Origin: Deltaproteobacteria bacterium
GTDB taxonomy: Bacteria > Desulfobacterota > Desulfobulbia > Desulfobulbales > BM004
Assembly (NCBI GenBank): GCA_019313095.1
Contig: JAFDBU010000169.1
Location: forward strand, 1-7,862
Length of the DNA: 7,862 bases
Direction of reading: 5' to 3'
Below are positions 6,471 to 7,862 of this stretch, piece by piece. Within the stretch, counting starts at the first letter, position 1. Every line of letters starts with the position of its first letter. The position numbers and the translations under genes were made by a program. The notes below the pieces were generated by a model. That model saw nothing but the letters and a program-made list of their open reading frames with translations. It was not told the DNA's origin and made no database searches.

Positions 6471-7367
6471 TTAGAGTTCTAGCCAGGACTCGGAAAAAAC
6501 CGTCTGTCCCGAAAGAGCCTTATAGGTCTTGAAATGCTCAAGTTCCGCGCCGGAAAGCGAGGCTGGGTCTGGATCATTGCCATCCATCATGCCATGCACC
6601 AGATCTACCAGATTCTGCCTTTCACCCTTGCAGATGGCCATGATCTCATCGTCGTATGAATTGACAATTGCAGTAGTCAGGCCATATTTCATCAGCATGA
6701 TGAGATATGTGCGGTCCAAATATTTTCTGAGATGCTCGGCTACACCATTGGAAACATTCGAAAGGCCGATGGTCGATCCGGCTCCCGGGGCAATGTCCTG
6801 CAGCATGCTCAAAAACTCCAGTCCGGCAAGGGTCTGGTCTGCTCCCAAAGTGATGGGAGATGCGATGGGGTCAAAGAGCATTTTCTCATTGGGAACTCCA
6901 GCTTCTGTCAGGGCCATAAGCAGGTCAACGGCCAGAGCGGCCCGTTCGTTCGAATCCCGCGGCATGCCTTCCGGCCCCCACAGCAGGGCAACCACGCTGC
7001 AGCCCGCCTCTGCCGCTATTGGCACCAGGGCTTCCATTCTCTCAGGCCTGGCCATAATGGAGTTCAATACTGCATCGGTTTTGTTTTTAACAGTCTTAAA
7101 ACCTGCAGCCATGGCATCAACATTTGTCGTGTCAAGGACCAGAGGCAGATCCGAAACTGCCTCGACTGTTTTCACCACCCATGGCATAAGCTCCTGGCCG
7201 TCTTTACGGGCCGGCCCTATATTCAAATCAAGATAGGTTGCGCCTGCAGCTGTTTCCTCCTTAGCCATCTCCTTGATCGGTCCCGGATTTCTTTCTTTCA
7301 TGGCAGTACCGCTTCGTTTCCCCATTATATTAATGCTTTCCGCGATTGCCTTCACTGTCTGTGCCAT
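6471..7367 (-). CDS. acsE: Methyltetrahydrofolate:corrinoid methyltransferase, AcsE type
   Basis: AcsE moves the methyl group from methyl-THF to the cobalt of the corrinoid iron-sulfur protein, linking the folate branch to acetyl-CoA synthase. The 298-aa protein is one pterin-binding TIM barrel of the dihydropteroate synthase fold. Motifs are YLDLNIGPA (45-53), LVLDTTN (76-82), VLNSI (100-104), FDPIASP (165-171) and GLSNVSNG (201-208). D79, N102, D166 and N204 line up with the pterin-binding residues D75, N96, D160 and N199 of Moorella AcsE. It is longer than the 262-residue Moorella protein mainly because of an extra stretch at about 244-280, before the conserved end SGQTVFSESW. Plain dihydropteroate synthase (FolP) is the main alternative, disfavoured by these motifs and by the neighbouring corrinoid activator. 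ATG 7367 has a strong AAAGGAG 7 nt upstream. Confidence 0.88.
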   Translation of the reverse strand: MAQTVKAIAESINIMGKRSGTAMKERNPGPIKEMAKEETAAGATYLDLNIGPARKDGQELMPWVVKTVEAVSDLPLVLDTTNVDAMAAGFKTVKNKTDAVLNSIMARPERMEALVPIAAEAGCSVVALLWGPEGMPRDSNERAALAVDLLMALTEAGVPNEKMLFDPIASPITLGADQTLAGLEFLSMLQDIAPGAGSTIGLSNVSNGVAEHLRKYLDRTYLIMLMKYGLTTAIVNSYDDEIMAICKGERQNLVDLVHGMMDGNDPDPASLSGAELEHFKTYKALSGQTVFSESWLEL

Positions 7368-7427
7368 TCCTCCTCTCCTTTGTGCTAAGGTTATCAGGTA
7401 AATTCAAACCGATTTTTAAAAATGTAT

Positions 7428-7452
7428 GCTACTGTATTAAAGAATACAGTGC
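7428..7452 (-). promoter_or_regulatory. Hairpin 2 in the acsE leader
   Basis: Arms ACTGTATT (7431-7438) and AATACAGT (7443-7450) pair perfectly across a 4-nt loop. GC/GC (7428-7429 with 7451-7452) extends the stem after a one-base bulge. It lies 61 nt before the acsE ATG, inside the predicted leader. It could be an RNA control element, or as DNA a 20-bp operator dyad. Confidence 0.45.
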
Positions 7453-7455
7453 CTT

Positions 7456-7481
7456 ATAATCCCTTACGACGAAGGTATTAT
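7456..7481 (-). promoter_or_regulatory. Hairpin 1 in the acsE leader
   Basis: Outer arms ATAAT (7456-7460) and ATTAT (7477-7481) and inner arms CCTT (7462-7465) and AAGG (7472-7475) are separated by a single mismatch (C against T in plus-strand letters) and close a 6-nt loop. It sits 3 nt from hairpin 2, so the two could stack. Confidence 0.4.
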
Positions 7482-7505
7482 GCAGCAGCGACATAGGAAG
7501 ATATA

Positions 7506-7534
7506 CCTATATCATATAGTCAAAATTTTTTCAA
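7506..7534 (-). promoter_or_regulatory. Sigma70-like promoter for acsE
   Basis: On the minus strand TTGAAA (7534-7529) and TATAGG (7511-7506) are 17 nt apart, and TGA before the -10 box gives an extended -10. The predicted start is near 7499, leaving a leader of about 130 nt with two hairpins. This suggests acsE is not simply read through from the upstream activator gene. Confidence 0.45.
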
Positions 7535-7599
7535 AGATTGCTTGTACCAAAAAGCAGGTAAACAATCAACAAAGTTTAGCTCCATAAGCCAATATGTTT

Positions 7600-7630
7600 T
7601 AAAAAGCCCCTAGCGCCATATTGCTTTTTA
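7600..7630 (-). terminator. Terminator-like hairpin after the RACo-like gene
   Basis: Arms TAAAAAGC (7600-7607) and GCTTTTTA (7623-7630) form an 8-bp stem with a 15-nt loop, beginning 17 nt after the stop codon. The A/T-rich base of the stem gives a U-rich 3' arm on either strand, as in bidirectional intrinsic terminators. A second, competing inverted repeat (7590-7596 with 7617-7623) overlaps it. Confidence 0.45.
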
Positions 7631-7647
7631 TCCTCGTTTCACTAGAG

Positions 7648-7862
7648 TTATTTTGCTAATGACTCGGACAATTTCTCTTTCACTGTAGGGAAAAGGCCCA
7701 TGTCGGTATGCGGCAGGAAGAGCGATGCCATGTAATGGTTCATGAAGTTGGGATTTTCAGAAAGTTCCATGTTGGTCATGAGTTTGCTCACCACGGACCG
7801 TTCCCAGAAGCGCTTGTGGTCTATAAGGCTGATCTGGGCACCCAGGAGTGACGCATTGCCCA
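7648..7862 (-). CDS. RACo/RamA-like corrinoid activation protein (DUF4445), C-terminal end
   Basis: The last 70 codons of a gene entering from the right edge. The visible end begins GNASLLGAQISL and contains ELSENPNFMNHYMASLFLPH (residues 32-51 of the visible part). This matches the C-terminus of ASKHA/DUF4445 proteins, where a glycine-asparagine turn is followed by a helix and the closing FLPH motif. Members such as RACo and RamA carry an N-terminal ferredoxin-like domain and use ATP to return oxidised Co(II) corrinoid to the active Co(I) state. The N-terminal Fe-S domain is outside the window, so RACo cannot be told from RamA or other paralogues. Its place upstream of acsE on the same strand supports a role with the corrinoid iron-sulfur protein. 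The gene stops at TAA (7650-7648), followed by a terminator-like hairpin and a 280-nt spacer before acsE. Confidence 0.75.
   Translation of the reverse strand, partial: GNASLLGAQISLIDHKRFWERSVVSKLMTNMELSENPNFMNHYMASLFLPHTDMGLFPTVKEKLSESLAK

Noticed and set aside
6529..7236. A 235-codon open frame on the plus strand opposite acsE, and another at 6732-7388
   Set aside because: Both are antisense to a well-supported gene, show no recognisable domain and have low-complexity serine/arginine-rich translations typical of shadow frames.
7431..7450. LexA (SOS) box upstream of acsE, suggested by CTGTATT...ATACAG
   Set aside because: The spacing is CTG-N12-CAG, two bases longer than the CTG-N10-CAG of the E. 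coli LexA box, and acsE has no link to DNA repair.
7368..7647. Cobalamin riboswitch upstream of acsE
   Set aside because: The predicted leader is only about 130 nt and I could not find the conserved B12-box sequence; the hairpins seen are simple.

Overview
The window looks like chromosome from an anaerobic bacterium that uses the Wood-Ljungdahl (reductive acetyl-CoA) pathway, most likely a sulfate reducer or relative in Desulfobacterota. This rests on gene content: a MetF-MetV fusion protein, an AcsE-type methyltransferase, the tail of a RACo/RamA-like corrinoid activator, an Fe-S cluster type PurF and a class II DAHP synthase. The assignment is inference from protein resemblance; no rRNA or other taxonomic marker is present.

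Layout, left to right. Positions 1-554 (minus) carry the N-terminal part of a Ste24-like M48 membrane protease, cut by the window edge. A divergent spacer (555-747) holds a possible promoter and two inverted repeats. Positions 748-2313 (plus) encode a methylenetetrahydrofolate reductase fused to a cysteine-rich MetV-type domain. Positions 2499-3905 (plus) encode PurF behind its own sigma70-like promoter. A convergent spacer (3906-4182) holds a weak terminator, a degenerate 8-bp repeat present in both orientations, and a hairpin. Positions 4183-5532 (minus) encode class II DAHP synthase. Positions 5757-6335 (minus) encode a small protein with an HsdR N-terminal (nuclease-like) fold whose catalytic E-x-K appears to be lost. 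A GC-rich hairpin separates it from acsE (6471-7367, minus). The acsE leader is about 130 nt long and carries two adjacent hairpins below a plausible promoter. Positions 7648-7862 (minus) are the last 70 codons of an ASKHA/DUF4445 corrinoid activation protein, followed by a terminator-like structure.

How the genes fit together: the MetF-MetV protein would reduce methylene-THF to methyl-THF, or run in reverse. AcsE would move the methyl group between THF and the corrinoid iron-sulfur protein. The RACo-like protein would reactivate that corrinoid when it is oxidised. These three cover the end of the methyl branch; CODH/acetyl-CoA synthase and the corrinoid protein itself are not in view. PurF (purine entry) and DAHP synthase (aromatic amino acid entry) are ordinary biosynthetic neighbours.

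The least expected item is the HsdR-N-like protein immediately after acsE. It has no restriction-modification partner in view, lacks the usual catalytic residues and ends in a small cysteine cluster. No tRNA, rRNA, CRISPR array, insertion sequence or phage gene was recognised.
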